A DNA stretch of 64,000 nucleotides from Thermoanaerobaculia bacterium (GCA_022826745.1 JAJDUI010000029.1:1-64000); one strand, 5' to 3'; numbered from the stretch's first letter, positions 19,412-29,521 are shown. Numbers and translations: made by a program. The notes: a model not told the origin generated them from the sequence alone.

Positions 19412-21478
19412 TCAAGGCAGCGCGAACGCCATCAACTCCGGCACGCCGTCCGTCTCGCGCGTTCCGGCCACCGTCAGCGCGATGTACTGCCGGCCCTCCC
19501 AGAGGTAGGTCATCGGCGTGCCGAGCCCACGTGCCGGCAGCGGCACCTCGGCGATCACGTCGCCGGTGCGCTTGTCCCGGGCGACGAGCCGGTTGCCGCC
19601 GTCGTCCTCCGCGGCGTGCTGGCCGTGGATCAGCAGTGTCTTCGTCAGCAGCGGCCCGGTGTAGGTGTCGCCGCCGAGGGGCGGCAGGTCGAGGTCTTTC
19701 AGGCGCGGGTGGTTGCGGAGCGTGTCGTTGTTGCCGAGCGGCTTCATCCACACGTGCTCGCCGGACTTCAGGTCGATCGCGGTCATCCGCGTGTAGGGCG
19801 GCTTGAACAGCGGCAGGCCCTCCGGCATCTCGGGCCGCCGGCCGCGGCCGCCGTGGGTGTAGCGGAGCGTGCCGCCCTCGAGTGGATCGGGCGTGTAGAA
19901 GGTGACCATGCTGAACGCGTTGCGCGACGGCACGTAGAGCCAGCCGGTCTCCGGGTCGACCGCGGCGCCGTACCAGTTCGCGCCGCCGCCGGCGGAGGGC
20001 CGGAAAATCGTCCCCTGCTTGCCGCCTCGCACCGGCAGCGACGGCGGCGTGTAGAGGGGCCCGATCTCGAAGTCGGCGATCACGTCGAGGGCCATCCGCC
20101 TGATCTCGGGCGTGAAGTCGGCCAGGTCGTCCTCGGTGACGCCCTGGTACTCGAACGGCGCCGGCTTCGTCGGGAAGGGCTGGGTCGCCGCGGCCGTGTC
20201 GCCGGGCATCGTCGCCGGCGGTACCGGCCGGTCCTCGATCGGCCACACCGGCTTGCCCGTGACGCGGTCGAAGACGTAGAGGAAGCCCTGCTTGCTGACC
20301 TGGGCGACGATCTGCCGGGGATCGGCGCCGCTACCAGCCGGGAGGTCGATCAGGGTCGGCGCGGCCGGAAAGTCGTAGTCCCATAGACCGTGGCGGACGG
20401 CCTGGAAGTGCCAGAGCTTCTCGCCCGTCTCGACGTCGACCGCGACCAGGCTCTCGGAGTAGAGGTTGTCGCCCGGGCGGTGGCCACCGTAGAAGTCGTT
20501 CGTCGCGGTGCCGATCGGCAGGTAGACGATGCCGTGCTCGTTGTCGCCCGAGAGCATCGTCCAGACGTTCGCGTTGCCGGAGTAGCGCCAGGACTCGTCT
20601 TCCCAGGTCTCGACGCCCTCGTCGCCTTCCTGGGGCACGGTGCGGAACACCCAGCGGAGCTCGCCCGTGCGCGCGTCCCAGCCGCGAACCCAGCCGGGGA
20701 TCGACTCCCTGGTGATCCGGCGGTCGGCGATCGAGGCGCCGGTGACGACCACGTCCCGGACCACGACCGGCGGCGACTGCATCGAGTAGAGCAGCGCGTT
20801 CAGGTAGTCCCGCTCGCCGCGGTTGGCGCGCGGCAGGCCCTCCATCAGATCGACGCGGCCGCCGTCTCCGAAGTCCTCGTTCGGGCGGCCGGTACGGGCG
20901 TCGACCGAGAGCAGGTAGCCGTCGCCGGTCCCCCAGTAGACGCGGCTGTCCGCGTCGTCGCCCTCTTCGCCATTGGTCCAGTAGGCGACGCCGCGCTGGT
21001 TCCACACCACGGTCATCGTCGTCGTGCCGCTCTCGTAGCTCTTCGGGTTGTAGGCCCAGACCGTCCGGCCGCTGCCGGGGTCGACCGCGGCCCCGATCGA
21101 GATCGGCGTGTTCAGGAAGAGCAGACCCTCCTGCATCAACGGCGTCGCCTTCAGGTTGCGGATGAAGGGGGCGCGGCCGGCGCGCCAGAGCAGGGGATCG
21201 TCGTCCTTCAGCCGGTCGAAGATGACGTCGCGGTCGGCATACCACTCGCCGCCCGCCTCCGACTTGCTCAGGAAGCCGTCCACCGACCGCCAGCGCCAGG
21301 CAACCTCCAGGTCGCCGAAGTTACTTCCGTCGATCTCGTCCAGCGGCGAATACTTGGTCGAACCGACGTCGCCGCCGTAGCTCGGCCACTCGCCGGCCGG
21401 CGCGCCGCGCTGGGCGGCTGCAGGCGCAGCGAGCAGCAGGGCGGACAGGCCGCCGGCGGCAATCATCGTTCTGGGCAT
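19412..21478 (-). CDS. PQQ-type quinoprotein dehydrogenase, exported
   Basis: A 688-residue eight-bladed beta-propeller of the membrane or periplasmic quinoprotein alcohol/glucose dehydrogenase family. The signal peptide is the first 22 residues (LSALLLAAPAAAQ). Typical features are WPSYGGDVGSTKYSPL, the propeller docking motifs such as LVAVDVETGEKLWHFQ and WDYDFPAAPTL, where the Asp supports the active site. There is no cytochrome c domain, so electrons must go to a separate carrier. TACGAT lies 11 nt before the ATG. The unknown lipoprotein follows directly. A paralogue lies at 52801. The true substrate is unknown. Confidence 0.88.
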   Translation of the reverse strand: MPRTMIAAGGLSALLLAAPAAAQRGAPAGEWPSYGGDVGSTKYSPLDEIDGSNFGDLEVAWRWRSVDGFLSKSEAGGEWYADRDVIFDRLKDDDPLLWRAGRAPFIRNLKATPLMQEGLLFLNTPISIGAAVDPGSGRTVWAYNPKSYESGTTTMTVVWNQRGVAYWTNGEEGDDADSRVYWGTGDGYLLSVDARTGRPNEDFGDGGRVDLMEGLPRANRGERDYLNALLYSMQSPPVVVRDVVVTGASIADRRITRESIPGWVRGWDARTGELRWVFRTVPQEGDEGVETWEDESWRYSGNANVWTMLSGDNEHGIVYLPIGTATNDFYGGHRPGDNLYSESLVAVDVETGEKLWHFQAVRHGLWDYDFPAAPTLIDLPAGSGADPRQIVAQVSKQGFLYVFDRVTGKPVWPIEDRPVPPATMPGDTAAATQPFPTKPAPFEYQGVTEDDLADFTPEIRRMALDVIADFEIGPLYTPPSLPVRGGKQGTIFRPSAGGGANWYGAAVDPETGWLYVPSRNAFSMVTFYTPDPLEGGTLRYTHGGRGRRPEMPEGLPLFKPPYTRMTAIDLKSGEHVWMKPLGNNDTLRNHPRLKDLDLPPLGGDTYTGPLLTKTLLIHGQHAAEDDGGNRLVARDKRTGDVIAEVPLPARGLGTPMTYLWEGRQYIALTVAGTRETDGVPELMAFALP

Positions 21479-21503
21479 GTCGACTGCGCATCGTATCCGT
21501 CGA

Positions 21504-22934
21504 TCAGTCCGCCCCTCGCACGCGGCCGAGTCCGATCCCGGCGCCCGTGCTCACCAGAACGAGGAGTCCGCCAAGAGCAGCGAGCGGAACGGTGGCGCGA
21601 CGGGCGACCTCGGCGGGTTCTTCGTCCTTGAGACGGAACCTGGGCAAGTCAGGAAGGACGCGGGCGCTCATCTCTTCGCCAGCGAGGATCGCGGGTACGA
21701 AGAACTCCCGCCACTGTTCGGCGAACGCCCGCACCTGGAACTGGAAGTCGGCGAAGCGCGCGTCGCCCGTCCCCGCGGCGTCGAGGAGCGCTTCCTGGGC
21801 CAGGATCGCCGGCGAGAGGAAGCGATAGCGGCGCACCAGCGCGATCTGGTCGTCGCGGCGCGCGTCGTGCTCCGCCGTGACTTCCTCCAGGCGCCGGTTC
21901 ACGGCGTCCGTGGCGGCCCACGAGAGCGCGCCCAGACCGGGTTCGTCGGCGACCACGCCTTCGGCCATCTCGGGGTGGTCCTCCAGGTAGCGGGCGAGCA
22001 GCTCGCTGCGGCGGTTCACCGCGTCGTTCGACGCTTCCCGCTGGGCCGTGATCATCTCGACGCGCGACGGCAACGGGTGCAGGAGACTCGCCGCGGCGTT
22101 CAGCGCCGCCGGCAGCACGACGACGAGAACCAGCCAGGCGCCCACGAGGACCGTTGCGTTCCAGGCCGAGGAACGGCGCAGGGTGTTGACCCAGGCCGCG
22201 AGCACGAACCAGAAGAGCGCGTAGGTGACGATCGTGGCGCTCCAGAGAAGAAGCCGGCCAGGCGAACCGAAGCCTCCCGTAGCCAGCGCGCCGAGCAACG
22301 AGACGGCAAGCACCATCCCCGCTACGAGAAACGCCCGGAAAGCGAGCTTGACGGCCACGACGGTTCGGGCCGACACCGGCTGCGAGAGGGTCAGCGCCAG
22401 GGTCCCCTGCTCGCGCTCCTCCGAGAGGACGTTGAAGCTGAGCGCCAGCACCAGCAGCGGCAGCAAGTAGACCGCGACGAAGGTCAGATCGAAGCGGCCG
22501 ACCATCAGGTTGAGAGGATTCTCGACCTCCCCGTTCTGGTGAAACGACGACTCGTTCGTGTAGACGTTGACGTCGTAGTAGTAGGGAAGGAGGTCGCTCT
22601 GTCCGACCGCAAGGGCCGTCAGGGGACCCGGCTCCAGCACCGCGGTGTGGCTGCCTGAAGGCCCGCCTAGCACGAGGGGCGAGCGCGGGTCGGCGAAGGG
22701 CGAGGACGGTTCGGCACCGTTCTCGATGGCCTCCAGCTCCTGCCCGAAGGCGTGGATGCGCTCGGCGTTGCCGGTTTGTGTGGCCTGCACGGTGCGCTCC
22801 TGAAACCGCAACCAGACCACGCCGTTCGTCAGCGCGTAGCCGAGAAGGACGACGAAGAGCCCGAGGACGATCTTGAGCGGCCGATCGGCCATGAGCAACC
22901 GCCACTCGTTTCTCAGGATGGTTCGCGCGGCCAC
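21504..22934 (-). CDS. ABC-2 type permease (DUF3526-like)
   Basis: A 476-residue ABC permease with about six membrane helices and a large periplasmic loop between the first and second (about 40-165). The N-terminus ILRNEWRLLMADRP and the FNVLSEEREQGTL motif are typical of ABC-2 permeases fused to the DUF3526 type. The GTG start directly follows the TAG of the preceding permease, so the two are translated together and probably form a heterodimer. It is the last gene of the TonB-receptor operon. The 25-nt gap before the quinoprotein gene holds a possible promoter for that gene. Confidence 0.82.
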   Translation of the reverse strand: MAARTILRNEWRLLMADRPLKIVLGLFVVLLGYALTNGVVWLRFQERTVQATQTGNAERIHAFGQELEAIENGAEPSSPFADPRSPLVLGGPSGSHTAVLEPGPLTALAVGQSDLLPYYYDVNVYTNESSFHQNGEVENPLNLMVGRFDLTFVAVYLLPLLVLALSFNVLSEEREQGTLALTLSQPVSARTVVAVKLAFRAFLVAGMVLAVSLLGALATGGFGSPGRLLLWSATIVTYALFWFVLAAWVNTLRRSSAWNATVLVGAWLVLVVVLPAALNAAASLLHPLPSRVEMITAQREASNDAVNRRSELLARYLEDHPEMAEGVVADEPGLGALSWAATDAVNRRLEEVTAEHDARRDDQIALVRRYRFLSPAILAQEALLDAAGTGDARFADFQFQVRAFAEQWREFFVPAILAGEEMSARVLPDLPRFRLKDEEPAEVARRATVPLAALGGLLVLVSTGAGIGLGRVRGAD

Positions 22935-24347
22935 CTAGCCCACCTCCGCGCGCCGCACCCGCACCGCGGCGGCAAGGATCGCTCCGACAAGCCACGCGCC
23001 GAGAACGGCGAGTGACAGGCCGCGGTTGCCCAGGACCCATCCCAGCGTGGGGGCGGCGTATTGCAACGAAGGAACCGCCTCCCAGACCTCGGCGCCGACG
23101 GTGTAGGTGAAGTCCCCGGTCAGCGAGTTCTCGGTCATGTCGCCGTTCATCCGCCGCATCAGATCGCGACGGTACGTCTCGGCGGCGCTGGCGAAGTGGC
23201 GGTGCTGCTCGACATCCGTGCCGGCCAGTCCCATGGAGAGCGTCCGCACCGCGAGCAACGGCGCCGCGACCGCCAACGTCTCGTGCACGACTCCCTGGCG
23301 CTCGAAGGCGTCCCACAGCGCGCCGTAGTTGCGATCGAAGATCCGGTTGCCGAACTCCTCGCTCTCCTGCAGGTAGACGCCCACGGCGTTGATGGGCAGG
23401 TCCTCGACGCTCTCCACTCCGTACTCCGCAAGCAGACGCCGGGTCGACTCGTCCCGGTCCGGGCGGGAGATGCCCTCCACGCTGGCGGCCATCTCCTGTT
23501 CCACGGTACGGGCGAACTCCAGCGCGGAAGGCGTCGGATGAAGCCGTTTCGACAGGTCCACGGCGACGCGCGGCGCCACGAGCCCGTTGACGACCCAGAC
23601 GGTCAGCAGGACGACCAGCGCGGTGCGCGCCGAGCGCGCCCATGCGGACACGGCCAGGGACAGCGCCAGGAAGGCGGTGAAGTACGCCAGGTAGACGCCG
23701 GCCAGGACGGCGGCCCGAGCCAGCGGGGATGCCGCCGGGCCGGGATTCGCCACGACCAGCGCTGCCGCTCCCACCAGGGCGGCAGGCGCCAGCAGCAACG
23801 ACAACGCTCCGGCGATGCCCAGTGCCTTGCCCGTGGCCAGCTCGCGGCGGCCGACCCCGGTAGCCAGCAGTTGGCGCAGTGTTCCCCGTTCCCGTTCGCC
23901 GGCGAACGCAGCGAAAGTCAACAGGATGATCAGCAGCGGCAGCAGGTGCTGCAGCACCTGGGCCGCGGTCAGGGCCCCGATGCGCTGGGCTGCCGTCGCG
24001 TCCTGCGCCGGGCGCAGCAGGAAGTCGTTCTGCCTGTGGGCCTCCAGCCACACCGAGGTGCCGGTGTACGGGTCCACGCCTTCGTCGACAAAGGAAAGCG
24101 CAAGGCGGGGCTTGAACGCATAGATGCCGTAGTGCGCCGCCGAGTGAGGGTTCTTCTCGCCTTGCGTGTCCCAGTGCTCGCGGGCGGTGGCCTGCGCGGC
24201 CGCGTGTTCCTGCCGCGCCTTCCGCGTCTGGTCCCAGCCGTGGGCCAACGACACGAGCAGCAGCGCTCCCACGAGAATCGAGGACCAGCGGAACCGGCCG
24301 TCTCGCATCACGTCGGTGAACTCCTTGCGGGCGATGTGCCGGATCAT
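22935..24347 (-). CDS. ABC-2 type permease (DUF3526-like), first of pair
   Basis: A 470-residue permease homologous in layout to its neighbour. The N-terminus IARKEFTDVMRDGRFR is the elbow helix, the first membrane helix lies near 24-40, and a long extracytoplasmic loop follows. The signature FAAFAGERERGTLRQLLATG corresponds to the coupling helix region. The ATG overlaps the stop of the ATPase gene (ATGA), so ATPase and permease are produced in step. The pair plus the ATPase form a complete exporter. The substrate is unknown, but the operon begins with a TonB-dependent receptor. Confidence 0.84.
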   Translation of the reverse strand: MIRHIARKEFTDVMRDGRFRWSSILVGALLLVSLAHGWDQTRKARQEHAAAQATAREHWDTQGEKNPHSAAHYGIYAFKPRLALSFVDEGVDPYTGTSVWLEAHRQNDFLLRPAQDATAAQRIGALTAAQVLQHLLPLLIILLTFAAFAGERERGTLRQLLATGVGRRELATGKALGIAGALSLLLAPAALVGAAALVVANPGPAASPLARAAVLAGVYLAYFTAFLALSLAVSAWARSARTALVVLLTVWVVNGLVAPRVAVDLSKRLHPTPSALEFARTVEQEMAASVEGISRPDRDESTRRLLAEYGVESVEDLPINAVGVYLQESEEFGNRIFDRNYGALWDAFERQGVVHETLAVAAPLLAVRTLSMGLAGTDVEQHRHFASAAETYRRDLMRRMNGDMTENSLTGDFTYTVGAEVWEAVPSLQYAAPTLGWVLGNRGLSLAVLGAWLVGAILAAAVRVRRAEVG

Positions 24348-25096
24348 GGCGAACCTCCGTTGGCCTGCGTGTCTGCTTGCATGTGTTCCAGGTAGATGCG
24401 CTCCAGGTCGGCGTGGCCGATCTCGGCCGTGCTCAGCTCCGTGACCAGGCGTCCGTATCGCATGATGCCCACTCGGGTGCCGGTGTCCTTCGCGCGAAAC
24501 AGGTCATGAGTCGCCATCAGCACCGCGACGCCGCGCTCCCTGAGGCGCTCGACCAGCGCCGAGAACTCGTTCGAGGCCTTCGGGTCGAGACCGGATGTCG
24601 GTTCGTCCAGGAGGAGGGCGTCAGCCTCCTTGGCGATGGCGATCGCGATGCCGACCTTCTGGCGCATGCCCTTGGAGTACGCGGATACCCGGCGCCCGAC
24701 GGTTTCGCGCTCCAGGCCGGCTTCGACCAGGATCTCGGTCAGCCGCTTCCGGCCAAGCGATCCCTGCCCGCCCAGGGCGGCGAAGTACTCGAGATTCTCG
24801 AGCCCGCTGAGATTGCGGTACAGCATGACCTGCTCGGGGATGTAGGCGAGCAGGCGCTTCGTCTCGCGGTCGTGAGTGGACACGTCCAGGCCGGCTACGA
24901 GAGCCCGGCCCGCCGAGGGCGCCACGAACCCGAGAAAGAGGTTGATGGTCGTCGTCTTCCCCGCGCCGTTGGGGCCGAGGAGGCAGTAGACCTCCCCGGG
25001 GGCGATGGCCAAGTCCAGGGAGTCGAGGGCTCGTGTGTCGCCGTAGTCCTTGGAGAGTCCTCGGGCCTCGAGAAGGGCCGTCGGTGATTCGGTCAC
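24344..25096 (-). CDS. ABC transporter ATP-binding protein
   Basis: A 250-residue cytoplasmic ATPase. Walker A is GPNGAGKTT, the signature is YSKGMRQK, Walker B is ALLLDEPTSGLDP, and the H-loop is ATHD. A GTG start at 25096 follows GAAGGAGGAG and overlaps the TGA of the large permease gene (GTGA). Its neighbours downstream are the two DUF3526-like permeases, its likely partners. The open frame extends far upstream as an antisense shadow and should not be annotated. Confidence 0.92.
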   Translation of the reverse strand: MTESPTALLEARGLSKDYGDTRALDSLDLAIAPGEVYCLLGPNGAGKTTTINLFLGFVAPSAGRALVAGLDVSTHDRETKRLLAYIPEQVMLYRNLSGLENLEYFAALGGQGSLGRKRLTEILVEAGLERETVGRRVSAYSKGMRQKVGIAIAIAKEADALLLDEPTSGLDPKASNEFSALVERLRERGVAVLMATHDLFRAKDTGTRVGIMRYGRLVTELSTAEIGHADLERIYLEHMQADTQANGGSP

Positions 25097-28000
25097 TCGT
25101 CTCCTCCTTCGCCACGCCAGACGTTGTCGCTCGGCGAACGCTCGAACGACGGCCAGGCGTCGATGATCGTGAAGGGCGCTTCGGTCTCGGCGGTCGCGGG
25201 TACCGGTCCGATCCGGTGGCGCTCGTCGCTGCCGTCTTCGTAGCGCTGCGTCACGTGGATCGGTACGGTGAGCGGTTCCCAGCCGCCGTCGCGCCACAGC
25301 CAGCGCTGCCCCGCGATTTCCACCGTCCGCTCGGATTCGGTGACCAGCACGTCCGATGACGCCGGCGGCCCGAGCAGTGTCCGGGCGTCGCCTTCGCCGA
25401 CCGCGGCCGCCAAGGCCTGGGGCAGCGCTTCGCCAGCGCGGACCGCGGCGAGCACGTTGTCGACGGCTGCGATCGCCTCGGCCGGGCCGATGGACTCCAC
25501 CCATGCCGCCGTCGCCAGGGGCGTGTAGTGGCGAATCCACGGCACGTCGCCCGCGGCTTCGACGCTGACCGCCGGCGCATCGAGCGCGCCGAACGCCTCG
25601 ATGACCTGACCGCTGACACGGGCGTGCAGCGCCAGCCATGCGTCCCTGCCGTCCTCGCGGCGCACGCACTCCATGCCGATCCAGCCCGGCACTCCGACTC
25701 GCAGCCAGTCCTCGCCGGGCTCCTTGCGCAGGCCGGCATCGTCCGCGAGCTGCCGCGCCGCAAGGGCCGCGGCGAGCGTCGCGCGCCGTCGCCAGTGGCC
25801 GAAGCCGTCGGGAGCGACATCCCATCCCTCGTGCTCCGGCAGCCACAGCAGGTCTCCGTGGAGCGCGGTCCCTCCCAATTCGCGGGGCGCCTGCAGCACG
25901 GCGCCCACGTGCGGCGCCCTTCCGAGCATGCGGGCGACGCAGTTTCGCATCTCGGTCACGTCGTTCAGGACGACCTCGACGTCGTTCGAACGCATCGATC
26001 CGTGGTACGCGGTCACGCCTTCCACGTTCGCTTCCAGGGGCTTCCGCGGCCACCAGGCGGCGGCGAAGTCGAGCGGGCCGCTGGCCTGACCCGCGGTCGC
26101 CGTCCGCGCCTGCCGCGACGGGTCCGCGTGTTCGCTCGAGGCGAAGCGAATCGTCCAGCGCCAGTCTCCCGCGGGGGCGACTCCCATGGCGGTCGTCAGC
26201 GCGCCAACGGCCGCGTCGGCGGGATCCTCCGGCAGCCCGTGGAGCTCGCGATCGTGCGGCGCGCGCACCAGCCGGTCGGGATCGTGGCCGAGCGTCGGCA
26301 GGACGTCGGCCGCGCGCAGCCAGACGCCCGACTCGTGCAGCCACCTGCTCTCTCCGTGGGTCGCCCAGCCCTCGTCGCGGACGGTCAGATCGAACTCCAC
26401 GGTGCAGCCCTCCGCCTCGGACGTGGACGTCTCGGTGTCGCCGGACTCTTCCGCGTTCGGGGCGGTACGGCGGCCGCACTCGCCGAGTTCAAGCGAGAAC
26501 TGATCGAGGGCGACCGTGACCGCCGCTTCTTCGCCGTCGACGGTCGCCCGCCGGATCTCTGCGCCCTCCGGAAGCGCTCCATGAAGAAGGCCCGAGGCGG
26601 AGCGGACGCCGGCCAGGCGCCATCGAGCGGTGGCCGTGCGTCCCGCGGGATCGACGTCGACGACCGCTTCTCCGCCGGCGGTGGAGAACGGCGTCGCCGA
26701 CGCCCACCACCGCTTCTCCCACTCGGCGTCTTCCTCCGTCTCGCTTGCCTCGGACTGGTACCCGCCCAGGGTCACGAACTGCTCGTGCAGCACGACGTGG
26801 GTTCCGAAGGCCAGGACGACACCGGCCGCCGCCAGCACTCCCGCGCCGCTCGGGACCCGACCGAGAGCGGTTCGCCAGCGCATGGGTATGGTGAGCGCGG
26901 TGCCTCGCGGCCACGCAAGCCACGCCAGGGCAAGGAGCACCGCCACCACGGCCAGTTTGAACAGGTCGGCCGTCAGAATGTGGTTCATCCAGGGCCCCCA
27001 GCCGGCGAACTCGGACACGGTGGCGTGCACCGGCACGCCGAACTCCGCGGGCGGATAGGTCGTGACTGCGAGTTCGTGGTTGACCACGATGATGAACGCG
27101 CAGATGACCGAGACGGCGTGCGCCGCTCCCGCGTGGCGGATCAGCGCATGCGCGAGCAGCACGAACGCGGCGATTTCCATCAGCGCGGGCGCCAGCAACA
27201 GGCCGAAGAAGGGGGCCGGAGCCGCGAGACTGAAGGCCCCGGGAAGCGCTAACGCCGTGACGATCCACACTGCCAGCAGGGGAGTCAGGGCGAACGCGAA
27301 AGCGAGGCAAAGCGATGCCAGCGCCCGGCCGACGACCCGCGTGCCGACCGGCGCCGAGGTCGCGTCGCTGATCTCGCTCCAGCCGGTGCGGTCGTCGCGG
27401 CGCGCCATGACGCCGACGAAGGCGGCCGCCATGAAGACGACCACCAGGTAGAAGTAATCGGTGATCATCGGCTCGACCAGGCCGGAGCGGGGCTGCAGCG
27501 GACCGTCGGCGTGCAGGACGACGTGAACGAAGGCGCCGCCGACGCCCGTCGCCACCAGCATGGCGAGGGCAAGCGGCGTGCCCCAGCCTCGGAACGAGAG
27601 CTTCAGGTGCCATGCCGCCTCGTTCCAGGTCGCCCGTCGCCAGGAGGTGGCGGCCGCCGGCAGTCTGGGCGCCGTTGCTTCCGCCGCCGTTCCGGGTGCC
27701 GCTTCGGGCGACGCGGCCGAGCGCCGGCGAACGGCCGGCGACTTCTCGAGCGCCAGGCGTTCCCGGCCGACGCGCCGCAGCACGATCGCCATCAGGAGCA
27801 GCGGCGGCAGCGTCCAGATCAGACGGTTGGCGAGCAGCGGCGGCGTCAGTTCCACGACGGCGACCGCCTTCTCGCGCGGCGTCATCAGGTTCGTCTGTTC
27901 CTCGATTTCGGCAAAGCCGGAGGAATCGAGCAGGGTCGCGACCGCCGGGCTGGCGTCGCCGCCGCGAATGACGACCATGGCCACCATCCAGACCAGCATC

Positions 28001-28578
28001 AGTACGGCTGCGACCGCGAAGGGCCCGGCGACGCTTCGTGTCCAGACCGCCGCGCACAGGAACAGCGCGCCGACTCCAGCCGCGGTCGGCAGCGTGAACA
28101 GCAGGAGCGAGTGGCCCATCGCGAACCAGGGGTGCGGCCCCACTGCGTCCGGCGGGATGATTCCCAGGGCGCCGAGCGCCGGAACCAGCAGGAAGCCGAT
28201 GGCCGTTGCGACCGGAAGGAGGGTCGAGAGAACCAGGGCGCCCAGGTAGCGGCCGAAGAGCAGGGCCGGCAGGGAGACAGGTGTCGACAGGACGACCTCG
28301 TGCAGGCTGGCGTTCCGGTCGCGGACCACGTTCAGGCCGAAGAGCCAGGCCCAGACGAAGAGGATCCAGACCGCCTGTCCGGCCATCATCAGGTAGATGA
28401 CGTGGGGGCTGTTGCGCGGTACCTCGGTCGCGCCCATCTCGCGCATGTAGTCGGCGTTGAGAATCACGATCAGGGCGTAGCCGATGAGCCCGGGGAAGAC
28501 GATCGCCAGGAGCGGCCCGCGGCAGCCGGCCCGAAACTCCTGCCACGCCTGGGCGGCGACGAAACGGAGCGTGTTCAC
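25093..28578 (-). CDS. Large ABC permease with degenerate M1-peptidase-like C-terminus
   Basis: A 1161-residue membrane protein. Residues 1-270 and about 310-610 hold two sets of ABC-2-type membrane helices. A periplasmic or cytoplasmic C-terminal half (about 640-1161) has a beta-rich start, then helices. The overall layout matches ABC permease/M1 aminopeptidase fusions. No HExxH zinc motif is visible where a peptidase would need it; the closest segments are LLWLPEHEGWD and HWRRRATLAAALAARQ. So the domain is probably a non-catalytic binding module. The GTG start overlaps the stop of the first ATPase (GTGA) and its own stop overlaps the second ATPase. It is likely part of a transporter coupled to the TonB receptor. 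Confidence 0.78.
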   Translation of the reverse strand: MNTLRFVAAQAWQEFRAGCRGPLLAIVFPGLIGYALIVILNADYMREMGATEVPRNSPHVIYLMMAGQAVWILFVWAWLFGLNVVRDRNASLHEVVLSTPVSLPALLFGRYLGALVLSTLLPVATAIGFLLVPALGALGIIPPDAVGPHPWFAMGHSLLLFTLPTAAGVGALFLCAAVWTRSVAGPFAVAAVLMLVWMVAMVVIRGGDASPAVATLLDSSGFAEIEEQTNLMTPREKAVAVVELTPPLLANRLIWTLPPLLLMAIVLRRVGRERLALEKSPAVRRRSAASPEAAPGTAAEATAPRLPAAATSWRRATWNEAAWHLKLSFRGWGTPLALAMLVATGVGGAFVHVVLHADGPLQPRSGLVEPMITDYFYLVVVFMAAAFVGVMARRDDRTGWSEISDATSAPVGTRVVGRALASLCLAFAFALTPLLAVWIVTALALPGAFSLAAPAPFFGLLLAPALMEIAAFVLLAHALIRHAGAAHAVSVICAFIIVVNHELAVTTYPPAEFGVPVHATVSEFAGWGPWMNHILTADLFKLAVVAVLLALAWLAWPRGTALTIPMRWRTALGRVPSGAGVLAAAGVVLAFGTHVVLHEQFVTLGGYQSEASETEEDAEWEKRWWASATPFSTAGGEAVVDVDPAGRTATARWRLAGVRSASGLLHGALPEGAEIRRATVDGEEAAVTVALDQFSLELGECGRRTAPNAEESGDTETSTSEAEGCTVEFDLTVRDEGWATHGESRWLHESGVWLRAADVLPTLGHDPDRLVRAPHDRELHGLPEDPADAAVGALTTAMGVAPAGDWRWTIRFASSEHADPSRQARTATAGQASGPLDFAAAWWPRKPLEANVEGVTAYHGSMRSNDVEVVLNDVTEMRNCVARMLGRAPHVGAVLQAPRELGGTALHGDLLWLPEHEGWDVAPDGFGHWRRRATLAAALAARQLADDAGLRKEPGEDWLRVGVPGWIGMECVRREDGRDAWLALHARVSGQVIEAFGALDAPAVSVEAAGDVPWIRHYTPLATAAWVESIGPAEAIAAVDNVLAAVRAGEALPQALAAAVGEGDARTLLGPPASSDVLVTESERTVEIAGQRWLWRDGGWEPLTVPIHVTQRYEDGSDERHRIGPVPATAETEAPFTIIDAWPSFERSPSDNVWRGEGGDE

Positions 28579-29474
28579 GCGACCCTCGCTTCCCGTCGCC
28601 GGCTGCCGTGCGCGATGGCGGCGTGGTACACGTCCTCCAGGCGAGGCGTCTGGGGTTCCCAGCGGTCGTCGGGGCGGGAAGACGCCTCGACGACGACGAG
28701 AGAGCCGGCAGGCTTCGCCGAGACGTGCAGGGCGTCCTCCGGCAGAGGCTCGTCGCGGGGCACGACCCGCGACCACAGGCGGCCTTCCAGCTCCGCGGCC
28801 AGGGACGCCGGCGTTCCTTCGGCGACGATCCGGCCCTGGTCGAGGATGGACAGCCGCTCGCACAGACTCTCGACGTCGTCGACGATGTGGGTCGATAGCA
28901 GCACGACGTTGTCCGCCGCAATGTCGGCCAGCACCCGGTGGAAGCGGCTCCGTTCCGCCGGGTCGAGGCCCGAAGTCGGCTCGTCGACGATCAGCAGGCG
29001 GGGATCCCCGGCGAGGGCGATCGCGATGCCGAAGCGGCGCAGCATGCCGCCGGAGTACGTGGCTACGGCGCGGTCGGCATCCTGGCTGAGGTTCACCCGT
29101 TCCAGGAGTCCTGCCACTTCGCGCCGCCGCTCGGAGGCGTTCGTTCGCCCCTTGAGGTTGGCGAACCGGTCGAGGAGCTGCCGGCCCGTGACCGTCGGAT
29201 AGGTCCCGATCTGCTGCGGCAGGTAGCCGAGCCGTCGCCGCAGATAGTCCGGGTCCGCCAGGACGTCAACGCCGTCGAGCAGGATCGTGCCGCTGTCCGG
29301 CGCCTGCAGCGTCGCCAGGGTCCGCATCAGCGTGCTCTTGCCGGCGCCGTTTGGGCCGAGCAGGCCGTAGAGGCCCGGCTCGACGGTGAGGTCGACGTCT
29401 TCCAGCGCCCGGATGCCGCCCGGGTAGGTCTTGTTCAGGCCGGTGACTTCAAGGCCTTCGTTCTTCTGTGGCAT
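28575..29474 (-). CDS. ABC transporter ATP-binding protein
   Basis: A 299-residue cytoplasmic ATPase, longer than its neighbour because of a C-terminal extension after residue 220. Walker A is GPNGAGKST, the signature is YSGGMLRR, Walker B is LLIVDEPTSGLDP and the H-loop is STH. AAGGGAG lies about 9 nt before the ATG. It overlaps the large permease gene by 4 nt, its probable partner. It follows the TonB receptor gene after 47 nt. The extension RPDDRWEPQTPRLEDVY resembles the regulatory tail of drug and lipid exporters. Confidence 0.91.
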   Translation of the reverse strand: MPQKNEGLEVTGLNKTYPGGIRALEDVDLTVEPGLYGLLGPNGAGKSTLMRTLATLQAPDSGTILLDGVDVLADPDYLRRRLGYLPQQIGTYPTVTGRQLLDRFANLKGRTNASERRREVAGLLERVNLSQDADRAVATYSGGMLRRFGIAIALAGDPRLLIVDEPTSGLDPAERSRFHRVLADIAADNVVLLSTHIVDDVESLCERLSILDQGRIVAEGTPASLAAELEGRLWSRVVPRDEPLPEDALHVSAKPAGSLVVVEASSRPDDRWEPQTPRLEDVYHAAIAHGSRRREARVA

Positions 29475-29521
29475 TGAGTGGTTCTCCCTTGGCTGCGAGA
29501 TGTTGCCGGCGCTTCGCCCCC

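Noticed and set aside
21479..21503. Possible independent promoter between the permease and quinoprotein genes
   Set aside because: TACGAT at 11 nt is slightly farther than in the leaderless set and there is no -35 box; not listed as a feature.
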